A stretch of 59,156 nucleotides of DNA from Amphibacillus marinus (GCF_900110345.1 NZ_FODJ01000016.1:1-59156), one strand, 5' to 3'; shown: positions 18,631 through 27,775, counted from the stretch's first letter. A program made the numbers and translations. The notes: generated by a model not told the origin, from the sequence alone.

Positions 18631-18707
18631 CGTTATTATCCCCTTTGTTAATTTCAGTTTTCCCAATTTGTATAATTTTAGCTTCATAACCTGTGTGACT
18701 AATTTGC

Positions 18708-19952
18708 TTAGGAACTTAGTAAGGACTCACAACATGAGGTGAATGCTTTTCCACTCCCACAGGTACAGGGTCCAGCTTTTAATGGTAGAGGGTACCCAGC
18801 ATGAATTAATGCAAGGAGCTTATCGTGTTTAATTCGATTAGCAAGTGCTTGCATGCGTTGCTCAGCATAGCGATAAATTTGTTGATAACTTTCACAGAAG
18901 TATTCGACACCAGCTTCATTGTCAGAGCTAAGTCTATTTCTCGGACACCCACCGTGGCATAAAGTAAGGAATTCACAGTTTTGACATTGAGCGGGTAGAG
19001 AAGGTTTTTCAAGTAAAAATTTCTCCATATTCGCGTGGGAAGCAATTTCTCTAAAACTGTTTTCTGTGATATTACCTAATAAGTAGTGCTCATCCATATA
19101 AAAATCACAAGGATAGGCATTTCCATTTTGCTCAAAGACAATTGTTCGAGGGCAGGCCTCTTGCTGGACGCAATGTTCAGGTGTGTAATTCAGGTATGCG
19201 GTAAGTAGGTTATCAAAGAAACGGATAGATAGCGTAGGGTAACCATCATTATACCAGTAGTCAAATACCTCACAAAGAAACTCACCATATTCCTTTGCTG
19301 TAATTGCAAATACACCTGGTTGTTCTAAGTGTTGAGCCTTGAAGTCCATACAAGGAATGAATTGCACGTGCGAAAACCCTTCTTCCAAATAGAAAGCCAT
19401 TAATGCTTTTCCGTGCCGAACATTGGTCTCATGAATGACCGTCAGAATGTTAAATTCAACCCCTGCGCTTCGCAGATAATTTAATCCACGTATAACAAGG
19501 TTAAAGCTTGGTTGTCCTGATCTTGTTACTCTTCTTTGATCATTAATTTCTTTAGGACCATCCAAGCTAACACCAACAAAAAAATTATGCTCAGCAAAAA
19601 AATCAGCCCAGCGTTGATTAATTAGTATGCCATTTGTTTGGACAGAGTTTTTAGCTCTTTTATATTTTGTACTATATTTTTTTTGATAGTAGATAACCGT
19701 TTCGAAAAAATCAATTCCTGCCAGCAGCGGCTCACCACCTTGCCAGACAAAGTTAACTAAACCGTGTGACATTTCCATGTACTCTTTAATAAACTTCGCT
19801 AATGTCCGTTTGTCAATTTGCTTTGCTTTACCAGCTCTACCTGCACATGTACTATAGTAGCAGTAGTCACATGCAAGGTTACATGCCTCAGATACAGTCT
19901 TCCACATGACGCTTGATACATGAATATGCTCGTTTAATGAATGGACGGTCAC
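18708..19952 (-). CDS. Anaerobic sulfatase-maturating enzyme (radical SAM, SPASM) with SEC-C tail
   Basis: It converts the sulfatase active-site Cys or Ser to formylglycine without oxygen, using S-adenosylmethionine. The 414-residue protein starts at GTG 19952 behind GGAGG. The radical SAM cluster motif is CNLACDYC near residue 24, followed by VWQGGEPLL. The SPASM region holds CPRTIVFEQNGNAYPCDF and CQNCEFLTLCHGGCPRN for two auxiliary clusters. The last 20 residues form a SEC-C-like zinc motif (CTCGSGKAFTSCC), an extension to the catalytic core. It is cotranscribed with FGE and lies downstream of the sulfatase gene. Confidence 0.92.
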   Translation of the reverse strand: MTVHSLNEHIHVSSVMWKTVSEACNLACDYCYYSTCAGRAGKAKQIDKRTLAKFIKEYMEMSHGLVNFVWQGGEPLLAGIDFFETVIYYQKKYSTKYKRAKNSVQTNGILINQRWADFFAEHNFFVGVSLDGPKEINDQRRVTRSGQPSFNLVIRGLNYLRSAGVEFNILTVIHETNVRHGKALMAFYLEEGFSHVQFIPCMDFKAQHLEQPGVFAITAKEYGEFLCEVFDYWYNDGYPTLSIRFFDNLLTAYLNYTPEHCVQQEACPRTIVFEQNGNAYPCDFYMDEHYLLGNITENSFREIASHANMEKFLLEKPSLPAQCQNCEFLTLCHGGCPRNRLSSDNEAGVEYFCESYQQIYRYAEQRMQALANRIKHDKLLALIHAGYPLPLKAGPCTCGSGKAFTSCCESLLSS

Positions 19953-20186
19953 TTCTGTTTCCTCCTGTAAAAGGGCTTTTTTAGAATAGATAGAAGGTTA
20001 GGTTTGTGTTCGACATCAACATTTAGTGAACACCGGACCTAGCCCGTAAAAAAATAGCATTAATAATAGATGCCTTGGTCTTATCGGGACCACCATGAGA
20101 AGGGTGATGGTGCATGGCAATACTCCAATCGCTTTGAGTAGAACAGATTGATGATGCTTATCATTAATAGTAAACCCTCTATTTAA

Positions 20187-20981
20187 CTAACTCAATTGAA
20201 ACTGAAGAGATTGGATAATGTTAACAAAATTAATGATAATAATGATGGTGATTACCGAATTAAATATATAGTCAATCTGAATGCTTGACAGTCGCTCAGA
20301 TAGTCTCGTTCCCAAGACCCCACCGAGTATACCACCAATAATCATGATTGGTAGCATTCCTAAATTAGTTAAGGAGATATCGTCGGTCACTAGCATTAAT
20401 AGGATAGCAGACAGCTGAGAAAAGAAAATGATAAAGATCGAATTATATGCGGCTTGCTTAGTGTTCATAGAGAATAGCCAGCCAAGGATCGCAACATTAA
20501 GCGGACCGCCGCCTATTCCTAAGAAGGCAGAAAGTATACCTAGAGATAAACCCACTAAGAAAATAATGACTTTGTGTTTTATTTGATAAGTTTTAACAGA
20601 CGAGCGGAACTTTATAAATAATGCAATAAGAATTAGGATGCCGATTAGGAGAATTGACTGAATGAGTCCTACTATTCTAGTGGGCAATAGATACTCCACC
20701 AGAATAGCAAATAGGCCCTTACCAATAAGACCGCCAATAATTGAGCCAAATGCAATAACAAAGCTTTGTCCTTTCTCAACCTTTATCGCTCTTTTTTTAG
20801 TGCCTACTAAGGATACTGCTGCCATTGAAAAAACAGTAGCTGCTGACAGAAAGCCAATTAATTCTAAGCTTAATTGCCCCCAAAAATCTAAAACAGGCTT
20901 AATAATAACGCCACCACCGATACCAGCCGCAGCCCCCACAATGCTGGCAAAAAACCCAATTAAAAAATAGATGATCTCCAT
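20187..20981 (-). CDS. TSUP (TauE/SafE) family anion exporter
   Basis: A 264-residue membrane protein with about eight helices in two similar halves. The family motif appears as ASIVGAAAGIGGGVIIKPVL in the first half and LSAFLGIGGGPLNVA in the second. Family members move sulfite, sulfate or organosulfonates. Being 22 bases from nanE and downstream of the sulfatase, it is a good candidate for exporting the sulfate set free in the cytoplasm. That role is inference from position. A 234-base gap follows before the maturase gene. Confidence 0.88.
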   Translation of the reverse strand: MEIIYFLIGFFASIVGAAAGIGGGVIIKPVLDFWGQLSLELIGFLSAATVFSMAAVSLVGTKKRAIKVEKGQSFVIAFGSIIGGLIGKGLFAILVEYLLPTRIVGLIQSILLIGILILIALFIKFRSSVKTYQIKHKVIIFLVGLSLGILSAFLGIGGGPLNVAILGWLFSMNTKQAAYNSIFIIFFSQLSAILLMLVTDDISLTNLGMLPIMIIGGILGGVLGTRLSERLSSIQIDYIFNSVITIIIIINFVNIIQSLQFQLS

Positions 20982-21003
20982 TTAATTCCTCCTCTACATC
21001 TGG

Positions 21004-21747
21004 CTAGTAATACAACGGAATGTCATTCTCATAATGGCTCATTTTGCGTGTGAATCTTAGCGTTGTTAAGTGAGGGCGCGTAATTGTGCTGCCGACTACA
21101 ACTGAATGGGCACCGTGAAAGAGGCTCTCAAGTGCCTGTTCGGGTGTGTGGATTTTCCCCTCCATTAACACAAAGCCCTTTCCCTGAGCAACTTTGACAA
21201 TCCGAGCTAGCATATTAAAATCAGGGTCTTCTGTTGACTTAGCATCTGGGTCAAAACGATATAATGTAGGTGCGACCATGTGAGCACCTAGATCTAGTGC
21301 TCGCTCTGCTTCTGTTTCATTTCTAATGTCAGCAAGAATGAGTGTATCAGGGTAATGCTTTTTAATTTTTTTTATAATGTCATATGCCATTTCCCCTTCA
21401 GCTGTTTGACGATTCGTGGCATCAACGGCTACAACATCTGCACCTGCTTTGATTACGGCAGCAACAGCTTCTAGGGTAGGAGTAATAAATACATCCGATT
21501 CTTTATGATAGAGTTTCCAAAGTCCAATAATCGGTAATTTAGTCAGCACTCTGACAGCCGTTATATTCATTGGTGTATCTATTCTTAAGCCATTTGCTCC
21601 ACCCCAGATAGCAGAGGCGGCCATTTTTTCGATAATTTCTGGGAGGTAGATTGGGTCTGTCTTCTTTGCCTGACAAGAGACGATTAACCCGTCCTTTAAT
21701 TGCGCAATTAGTGTTTTTTGAGTATCTGAAAGTTGCAATTCACTCAT
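21004..21747 (-). CDS. nanE: N-acetylmannosamine-6-phosphate 2-epimerase NanE
   Basis: It interconverts ManNAc-6-phosphate and GlcNAc-6-phosphate. The 247-residue TIM-barrel protein shows the family blocks GLIVSCQAKKTDP (catalytic Lys region), GANGLRIDTP, ADVVAVDATNR and the phosphate-binding VVGSTITRP near the C-terminus. No sialic acid lyase, kinase or nagA/nagB lies beside it. Its use here is therefore more likely in handling an amino sugar brought in by the neighbouring PTS than in full sialic acid breakdown. It lies 32 bases after the sulfatase gene and clearly shares its operon. Confidence 0.92.
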   Translation of the reverse strand: MSELQLSDTQKTLIAQLKDGLIVSCQAKKTDPIYLPEIIEKMAASAIWGGANGLRIDTPMNITAVRVLTKLPIIGLWKLYHKESDVFITPTLEAVAAVIKAGADVVAVDATNRQTAEGEMAYDIIKKIKKHYPDTLILADIRNETEAERALDLGAHMVAPTLYRFDPDAKSTEDPDFNMLARIVKVAQGKGFVLMEGKIHTPEQALESLFHGAHSVVVGSTITRPHLTTLRFTRKMSHYENDIPLYY

Positions 21748-21779
21748 CCTCTCATACAGTTTAATACTTGACGTGTTAA

Positions 21780-23159
21780 TTACTCCCCGTTATTAAGAAA
21801 GTCATTTGGATCTTTTGAACTTGGATTATAATTTTCTCGTTTGTTTATTTTCCAGCCTTCTTGCACGTGAAAATGCCCGGTGAGAATTGGATCATTAGTC
21901 TCGGTCTGGTGCTTTAACAACTCTGCTCTTAGCGCTTCGACAGGTTCATGATAGTCTGGATGATCAATCAAATTGTTGGTTTCGGCAGGGTCATAATACA
22001 GATCATATAATGCTTCTTCAGGTTTCTCTACATTTTCTAAATCATGCTTTTGATAAAATTCTTTACTAATTGAATTATCAATGTTGGTTCGATTTATTTT
22101 AAGGTAATCACGATCGTAAAATTTTATATACTTATAACGTTTTGTGCGAACGCTTCTTGCTGGTTCATAGGAGGTGTGGTAATTAATCTCTGAAAAAATC
22201 ACCTCTCGACCACTTTTGTCCTCTTCTTCAAACATTTCAGCAAAGGACTCCCCTTGTAAATAACTCGGTTTTTCAAGACTGATTAAATCACAAAGAGTGG
22301 GGAAGACATCAACCTGTGAGATCAGTCCATCAATCTCTTTGCCATTCATGTTACTATTTGGAACACGCATAATTAATGATACACCAATTCCGGTATCAAA
22401 AAGATTACATTTGTTAAATGGGAATGCAATGCCGTGGTCAGTTGTAAAGATAATAATGGAATTTTCGAAAAAGCCATTTTCTTTAATGGCTTTAATAACG
22501 ACTTTAAAGCTTTCATCAAACCATGAGGCCGATTTTAAATAGCCAGTATAATCTTCACGTATTGCGCGTTCTTTAGCTAATGGATCGGGAGGCATTACAT
22601 AATTGGCATTAATGTCCTCTTGGTTCTTATGACCTTGTTCGGGAAACTTGCGGTGTGTTGAGAATAAGCCGTATGATAGGAAGAATGGTTTATCCTGCTT
22701 ATAATCTTCCAACCATTCTTTTACCTTATAGGCATTGGCATAATCCCACTTTACAAGCTCTTCCTCAGGCATGCTGGTGTTGTCGGCGCTAATATCTTGA
22801 TCATAGCCAATGATTTTTGCCCCTTCCTCATGATCAACATAACTGCCAGCTTCATGTTGAATACCTGCTAAGGCAGTATGGTAATCATTCTTTTTCAAAA
22901 AGTTAACAAGATGCTGATTGTAGTCATGAAGCTTAAAACCACGTTGAGATAAGCCATACATGCCATTGCTATGCGGATACATCCCTGTTAGTAGCCCCGA
23001 ACGACTAGGTGAACAGGTTGGTCCAACGCAGTAGGCTTCTCGAAAGATAGTGGCTTCTTTTGTGAAATCCTGTAAAGATTGGGTTGGGACATTATAACCA
23101 TAGGGACTTAGGACTTTACCGCTATCATGTGTATGAATATAAATAATATTTTTTTTCAA
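21780..23159 (-). CDS. Cytoplasmic Cys-type sulfatase, N-sulfoglucosamine sulfohydrolase-like
   Basis: A type I sulfatase of 459 residues. The active-site signature reads CVGPTCSPSRSGLLTG, so the residue to become formylglycine is Cys, suiting both maturases encoded downstream. The N-terminus (NIIYIHTHDSGKVLSPYGYN), MYPHSNGMYGLSQRG and the C-terminal EALYDLYYDPAETNNL resemble the heparan N-sulfatase (SGSH-like) branch. There is no signal peptide, so it should act in the cytoplasm on an imported, probably PTS-phosphorylated, sulfated sugar. It lies 72 bases after the PTS gene and before nanE. The exact substrate, N-sulfo or O-sulfo, cannot be read from sequence. Confidence 0.88.
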   Translation of the reverse strand: MKKNIIYIHTHDSGKVLSPYGYNVPTQSLQDFTKEATIFREAYCVGPTCSPSRSGLLTGMYPHSNGMYGLSQRGFKLHDYNQHLVNFLKKNDYHTALAGIQHEAGSYVDHEEGAKIIGYDQDISADNTSMPEEELVKWDYANAYKVKEWLEDYKQDKPFFLSYGLFSTHRKFPEQGHKNQEDINANYVMPPDPLAKERAIREDYTGYLKSASWFDESFKVVIKAIKENGFFENSIIIFTTDHGIAFPFNKCNLFDTGIGVSLIMRVPNSNMNGKEIDGLISQVDVFPTLCDLISLEKPSYLQGESFAEMFEEEDKSGREVIFSEINYHTSYEPARSVRTKRYKYIKFYDRDYLKINRTNIDNSISKEFYQKHDLENVEKPEEALYDLYYDPAETNNLIDHPDYHEPVEALRAELLKHQTETNDPILTGHFHVQEGWKINKRENYNPSSKDPNDFLNNGE

Positions 23160-23231
23160 TTTATCGCACCCCTTTGCAGTAAAAGATTGAGGAAAGCCCT
23201 ATTTGATTTACCAAATAGAGCATTCTGGTAT

Positions 23232-24818
23232 CTATTTTTGTGATAGATGTTCAATGTTCTTGCTATCGATATATTCATCAATATCATTTCTCACAATATT
23301 GACCTTGGGTCCATAAATGACTTGAATTGCTTTACCGCGAATAATCGTATTCATAGCCCCCGTTTTCTTTAAGGTGTCTGCATCAATTTGGTCTGGTTTC
23401 TTAACTGATACGCGTAGCCGGGTTGCACAGTTATCGATATCGGTAATGTTATCAAACCCACCAAGGCCCTCAATAATGTATCTCGCTTGCCCTGTCTCAT
23501 ACTTGGTATTAAGATTTTTTTCGTCATCAGTCACTTCTTCATCGTCTCGTCCTGGTGTTTTAGCATTTAATTTTAATATTAATGTTTTAAAAATGAAATA
23601 GTAGACGAGCATAACTGGTATTGATAAGAGAATTAACCAAAGGTAGTTCGTTTTATCATTTCCTTGGAAAACGCCAAACAGCAAGAATTCAACCAACCCA
23701 GCTGAAAAAGTAGAACCAATTGTAATATTAAACAAACTAGCTAATACGAAGCTGCCCGCAAATAGAATGGCTTCTGCTATAAATAAGATTGGTGATGCAA
23801 ATAGTAATGCGAATGAAATAGGTTCCGTAACACCGGTAATAAAAGCTGTTAAGCCTATTGAGATAAGGAACCCAGATGTCGCTTTTCTTTTCGGTCCCTT
23901 AGGGATGGCTTTATACATAGCGAATACAATCCCGATCATACCCGCCATCATATGGAAATAACGGCCACTATTAAATAATGCTAAATTACCGAAGAATTGC
24001 GTTGTATTAGGGTCCGATAATTGCGCCAAGAAGATCGTTTGGAAGCCCTCATAAACTTCACCACTGACCTCAAGTGTTCCACCTGCCGCTGTAGTCCAGA
24101 ATGGTAAGTAAAAAACATGGTGTAAACCGAATAGATATAAAGTTCTCAGCATTAGTCCGTATAGGAAAGCCCCAAATGTACCGAGGCCAGTAGCAAAATC
24201 GCCAAAGGCTGCAATAGCATTTCCAATAAAAGGCCAAACGATAAACATTATTGAACCAACGATTAAAAAGATAAATGTATTTAAAATCGGAACAAATCGT
24301 GAACCGCCAAAAAAGGCTAGAAACTCAGGTAATTTAATGTTATAAAAGCGATTATGGACAATGCCGGTAATTATCCCAGCTAATATCCCGCCGAAGACAC
24401 CCATTTGCAATGTCATAATCCCAAATTGAGCGCCTTGTCCGACTAATCGTGGATCCATGTCTCCAGTCGCCAGCTGGCCCGTAATATCTAGAAGTGCATT
24501 AATTGTAATAATTAAAACAAAGTAACCAACGACACTAGCTAGGCCTGCTGCACCCTTTTCCCGACGGGCTAATCCGACAGCAATTCCGATCGCAAAAATA
24601 AGGGGAAGTGCATTAAATACACCTGAACCTGCCGCATTCATTATTCTTAAGATAGCTTGTAAAACGGTGTTATCTAAAATTGGGTATGTTGCAATTACCG
24701 CCTCTCCTGATAAAGCGGCAGATAAACCAAGTAGTAACCCGGCTACTGGCAAGATCGCGACAGGTAGTAAGATGGCTTTACCTAATCGCTGCCCGAACTC
24801 AACTAATTTTTCCTTCAT
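23232..24818 (-). CDS. PTS EIICB, glucose/N-acetylglucosamine/maltose family
   Basis: A 528-residue PTS protein. The start at 24818 (KEKLVEFGQRLGKAILLPVA) matches the family N-terminus; a 15-residue longer frame lacks a ribosome site. The EIIC part spans about residues 1-430, with the conserved GVTEPISFALLFASP loop. The EIIB part is C-terminal and carries the phosphorylated Cys in DNCATRLRVS. No EIIA domain is present. Being first in the leftward sulfatase operon, it is the probable entry route for the sulfated amino sugar. Upstream lie a cre-like box and a HutC-type regulator gene. Confidence 0.9.
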   Translation of the reverse strand: MKEKLVEFGQRLGKAILLPVAILPVAGLLLGLSAALSGEAVIATYPILDNTVLQAILRIMNAAGSGVFNALPLIFAIGIAVGLARREKGAAGLASVVGYFVLIITINALLDITGQLATGDMDPRLVGQGAQFGIMTLQMGVFGGILAGIITGIVHNRFYNIKLPEFLAFFGGSRFVPILNTFIFLIVGSIMFIVWPFIGNAIAAFGDFATGLGTFGAFLYGLMLRTLYLFGLHHVFYLPFWTTAAGGTLEVSGEVYEGFQTIFLAQLSDPNTTQFFGNLALFNSGRYFHMMAGMIGIVFAMYKAIPKGPKRKATSGFLISIGLTAFITGVTEPISFALLFASPILFIAEAILFAGSFVLASLFNITIGSTFSAGLVEFLLFGVFQGNDKTNYLWLILLSIPVMLVYYFIFKTLILKLNAKTPGRDDEEVTDDEKNLNTKYETGQARYIIEGLGGFDNITDIDNCATRLRVSVKKPDQIDADTLKKTGAMNTIIRGKAIQVIYGPKVNIVRNDIDEYIDSKNIEHLSQK

Positions 24819-24890
24819 TTTTAATCTCGTCCTTTCACTATTATTATTCAAATAAAATTCCAAATTATACTATTGAAAAACGGTAGCTAG

Positions 24891-24916
24891 TTTTCGCGAA
24901 AATGTTATCGTTTTCA
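24891..24916. promoter_or_regulatory. Palindrome and cre-like box upstream of the sulfatase-operon PTS
   Basis: TTTTCGCGAAAA (24891-24902) is a perfect palindrome. It is followed directly by TGTTATCGTTTTCA (24903-24916), which fits the cre consensus TGWNANCGNTNWCA at every defined position. CcpA carbon repression of the leftward operon is likely; the palindrome may serve a dedicated regulator. Confidence 0.65.
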
Positions 24917-25149
24917 ATTTTAATAATACAGACATTTTAATTAAATGTAAATACGTTTTATAAAATGTATTAATAAATTTGCGTTAAAAAACTGGTAATA
25001 ATGGTGTGTTATAGGAGGATTGTTGAATATGAAGGTTATTTTATAAAAATAGGTATTAACATTTTGGCGAAGTGTTGTTTACTGCTTAGCTACTAGCGTA
25101 ACAACTCAATTATTAAAAATTTTTAAGCGGGTAACATTCTTTTTGTATT
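24917..25149. other. AT-rich intergenic region between PTS and GntR genes
   Basis: No coding frame or RNA was recognised between the cre-like box and the GntR terminator. The promoter for the leftward operon should be at the left edge of this region, but I could not fix a convincing -35/-10 pair. Confidence 0.4.
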
Positions 25150-25183
25150 AAAAAAACCAGAGGCTTAAATCCTCTGGTTTTTA
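25150..25183 (-). terminator. Terminator after the second GntR gene
   Basis: AACCAGAGG pairs with CCTCTGGTT across a seven-base loop, with A- and T-runs on the two sides. It ends the GntR transcript and isolates it from the PTS-sulfatase operon. Confidence 0.88.
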
Positions 25184-25210
25184 GCGTTATTGCTAAATTT
25201 GCCTAGCTGG

Positions 25211-25930
25211 CTATTTCCCTCTTACTGACTGATATTGATATTCATCAGTGTTAAGGATTAATTCAGTAAAGTCTAATAAATCACCATTTGATAAATAGGT
25301 TGAATTTAGAACTTTGAGTAAAGGGGTTGTATGGTCACAATTAAAATAGCGAACTATTTCTTCAGATGGCATGATGGGCAGTACAATGTGGTGTGAGTGA
25401 TCAATTGACTCGTTTGTAGCTTCTTCAACATATTCATACTTTGAGCCGCCAATGCTTTCGTAAGAAAGATTAGGGTATCGCTTTACATCCATATAGTTTG
25501 TCTCGAGCATCATGGGAATAGCATCGGCTTTCCGTAAGCGTTTAATAAAGTAAATGGGATCATCCTGTTTGATGAGTAATTTATTAGCTATTTCCTCACT
25601 TGCCGGTATCACTTTAAATTCAATAATTTCTGTTGATGCTGTTTTACCTGATTCAAGCATCTCCTGAGTAAAGCTCTTTACATTTGTTGATCTTTCCATT
25701 ACATTCTGATTGGTTACATAGGTTCCACTACCTTGGCTACGTGATAGAAAGCCTTTGGCAACGAGATTATTTGTTGCCTGTCGTACCGTTACCCGACTGA
25801 CATTGAATTTATCAATTAAAACCTGTTCAGTTTCTATCGCATTTCCTTTTTGATACTCGCCACCCTTGATTTTTTGTAATATATAATTTTCAATTAACTT
25901 GTACTTTGGTGTTCTTTTCGAATTTCCCAT
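25211..25930 (-). CDS. GntR/HutC-family regulator with UTRA domain
   Basis: A 239-residue regulator. The N-terminal winged HTH reads IETEQVLIDKFNVSRVTVRQA and ends with GSGTYVTNQ; the UTRA domain fills the remainder with PIYFIKRLRKADAIPMMLE. It is transcribed on its own towards the PTS-sulfatase operon, which it probably controls in response to a phosphorylated sugar. It is clearly different from the regulator at 16810. It may regulate itself through the inverted repeat just upstream. Confidence 0.88.
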   Translation of the reverse strand: MGNSKRTPKYKLIENYILQKIKGGEYQKGNAIETEQVLIDKFNVSRVTVRQATNNLVAKGFLSRSQGSGTYVTNQNVMERSTNVKSFTQEMLESGKTASTEIIEFKVIPASEEIANKLLIKQDDPIYFIKRLRKADAIPMMLETNYMDVKRYPNLSYESIGGSKYEYVEEATNESIDHSHHIVLPIMPSEEIVRYFNCDHTTPLLKVLNSTYLSNGDLLDFTELILNTDEYQYQSVRGK

Positions 25931-25944
25931 CTAAATCTCTCCCC

Positions 25945-25961
25945 GGTAAAACGTACTTACC
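25945..25961. promoter_or_regulatory. Possible GntR operator
   Basis: GGTAA and TTACC arms are separated by seven bases, 14 bases upstream of the GntR start codon. The spacing and half-sites are of the kind used by HutC-type regulators. No second copy was found near the PTS gene. Confidence 0.35.
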
Positions 25962-26058
25962 TATTATTATATCAAATTTTGCTAAAATTACATTCAAGAT
26001 CTAGGGGCTGACGTCTTTTTCTTAACAGAAAAGGGGGTTATAGAAATGATGGGGCTAA

Positions 26059-26094
26059 ATAAAGAGGCTCCTAATCTCTAGGGAGCCTCTTTAA
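26059..26094 (-). terminator. Terminator after the KDG kinase operon
   Basis: AAAGAGGCTCC pairs with GGAGCCTCTTT around a ten-base loop. A-rich and T-rich flanks make it usable in both directions. It lies 14 bases beyond the kinase stop codon. Confidence 0.88.
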
Positions 26095-26107
26095 AAGCAA
26101 TATTTTT

Positions 26108-27094
26108 TTATCTGCTAATTCCACCACTTTGATTAGCTAATAGCTGTTCAATTTCTTGTCGCTCAATTAAACTAATATCGCCTTCAATGCTATGCTTAAG
26201 CACGGCGTTTAAGGTAGCGAATTGAACAGTGTAATCTAGTGTTGCGTTTGAAAGCAGGCCATGAATGACTCCCGCAGTAAAAGCGTCACCTGCACCGACA
26301 CGATCAACGATAGGGTAAATGTCGTATTGCTTTGATTGTGCGACAGCCCCATCCTGCCAAATCTGACCATGTAATTTATGGTGTGAGGCAGAAATCACAT
26401 CACGCTTGGTTGAGTAAAACAGTTCTATATTGGGATAGGACCGCTTCATTGCTGTGAAATAGTCATCTGTATCATCACTAACTCCAAAGAAAGCAGGGGC
26501 ATCTAATTGCCCTGCCGAGCAGTAATCAATGTATGGAAGGACCTTTTCAAATGCTAATCGTGCTTCCTCAATAGACCACAGGCTAGCTCGATAGTTCATA
26601 TCCAGACTTACTTTAACCTGCTTTTCTTTAGCATACTTGAGCAATTGGACAACGCGATCAATCCACTGGCTGGATAATGCCAAGGTAATACCCGTGACAT
26701 GAAGTAAATCCGCACCTGCCAAGAGTGTATGATCATCATGTTCGAGATGCTCTGTCGCAAAGCTTGAAAAGGCTCTATCGTAGACCACTTTTGGCTGCTT
26801 AATATGGTTACCACTTTCTAAATAGTACGTACCAAGTCGGGTGCCCTTTTGTTCAACGAAGGCGGTATCTACCTGGTGACGCTCTAAATGATCAACTGCA
26901 AGTTGGCCAATTGGATGATCGGGTACAATGGTAGCCAGCGCTGTATGGTAGCCCCATCTTGCTAAATTAATGGCAACGTTAGCTTCTGCTCCGCCAATAT
27001 GAACCTGAAAGGCGTCAGCTTGACTAAAGCGCTGCCCGGTTCTAGTTGATAAACGTAAGAGCATTTCACCAAGTGTGACCACTTTTTTAGTCAT
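26108..27094 (-). CDS. kdgK: 2-dehydro-3-deoxygluconate kinase (PfkB family)
   Basis: It phosphorylates 2-keto-3-deoxygluconate to KDPG. The start at 27094 (TKKVVTLGEMLLRLS, 328 residues) overlaps the aldolase stop by eight bases, giving translational coupling; a longer frame is unlikely. The PfkB signatures are GGAEANVAINLARWG near the N-terminus and DRVGAGDAFTAGV with the catalytic Asp near the C-terminus. Position directly after a KDPG aldolase and near a sugar-acid dehydratase supports the KDG kinase role over a fructokinase. Confidence 0.9.
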   Translation of the reverse strand: MTKKVVTLGEMLLRLSTRTGQRFSQADAFQVHIGGAEANVAINLARWGYHTALATIVPDHPIGQLAVDHLERHQVDTAFVEQKGTRLGTYYLESGNHIKQPKVVYDRAFSSFATEHLEHDDHTLLAGADLLHVTGITLALSSQWIDRVVQLLKYAKEKQVKVSLDMNYRASLWSIEEARLAFEKVLPYIDYCSAGQLDAPAFFGVSDDTDDYFTAMKRSYPNIELFYSTKRDVISASHHKLHGQIWQDGAVAQSKQYDIYPIVDRVGAGDAFTAGVIHGLLSNATLDYTVQFATLNAVLKHSIEGDISLIERQEIEQLLANQSGGISR

Positions 27095-27746
27095 GCTGAC
27101 CACCACGTTTTGCAAGCCAAAATGCTTTTTGATACGCATTCGCAAGCTTAGTCACTTCGGCATAATTGCCTTGATCAGCAGGCTTGGTTAAGTTTCCGCC
27201 AATTCCAACCGCAATTGACCCAGCAGTGACCCAATCGCCAATATTATCAAGGTCAACGCCACCAGACGGCATAACACTTACGTGTGGAAGAGGCCCTTTA
27301 ACTGCTTTAACAAAGTCTGGTCCTAATAAATTACCCGGGAATAGTTTAACGATGTCAACACCGTAGGTTAGTGCTTGTTGAACATCATTAATTGTTTGAC
27401 AGCCCGGCAAATAAGGGATTTGATAGAGATTACAAAGCTTTGCAGTTTCTTTATCAAAGCCTGGACTAACAATATACTCTGCACCAGCTAAAATAGCTAG
27501 CCGTGCTGTTGTTGCATCTAAGACAGTCCCAGCCCCAATGACAATTTCAGGACGGTCTTGATACGTTTCTTTTAATTGTTTAATAAGTTGCTCAGCCCCA
27601 GCTAAGGTAAAGGTTACTTCGAGGGCTTTCATATCGCCTTCAACGATTGCTTGACAGGCCTTAAAAGCCTGCTCAACTGATTTGCCTCTAATGACAGCAA
27701 CCACACCTGCGTCAGCTAGACGCGTTAAGATAGATAAACGTTGCAT
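27087..27746 (-). CDS. KDPG/KHG aldolase
   Basis: It splits 2-keto-3-deoxy-6-phosphogluconate into pyruvate and glyceraldehyde-3-phosphate. The 219-residue class I aldolase shows GVVAVIRGKS, ALEVTFTLAGA with the catalytic Glu, AGAEYIVSPGFD, and the Schiff-base Lys in DIVKLFPGNLLGP. It sits between the beta-glucoside-type PTS and kdgK in one leftward operon. The length is typical. Together with kdgK and the dehydratase it forms the lower part of a hexuronate or gluconate pathway. Confidence 0.94.
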   Translation of the reverse strand: MQRLSILTRLADAGVVAVIRGKSVEQAFKACQAIVEGDMKALEVTFTLAGAEQLIKQLKETYQDRPEIVIGAGTVLDATTARLAILAGAEYIVSPGFDKETAKLCNLYQIPYLPGCQTINDVQQALTYGVDIVKLFPGNLLGPDFVKAVKGPLPHVSVMPSGGVDLDNIGDWVTAGSIAVGIGGNLTKPADQGNYAEVTKLANAYQKAFWLAKRGGQHD

Positions 27747-27775
27747 ATAATCCTCCCTTTAGTTGTCTAAAGACA

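Noticed and set aside
19953-20186. Possible small RNA or riboswitch between the TSUP and maturase genes
   Set aside because: The short GGTC/GACC and CACCAT/ATGGTG pairings do not form a recognisable class, and no terminator or antiterminator pair could be drawn.
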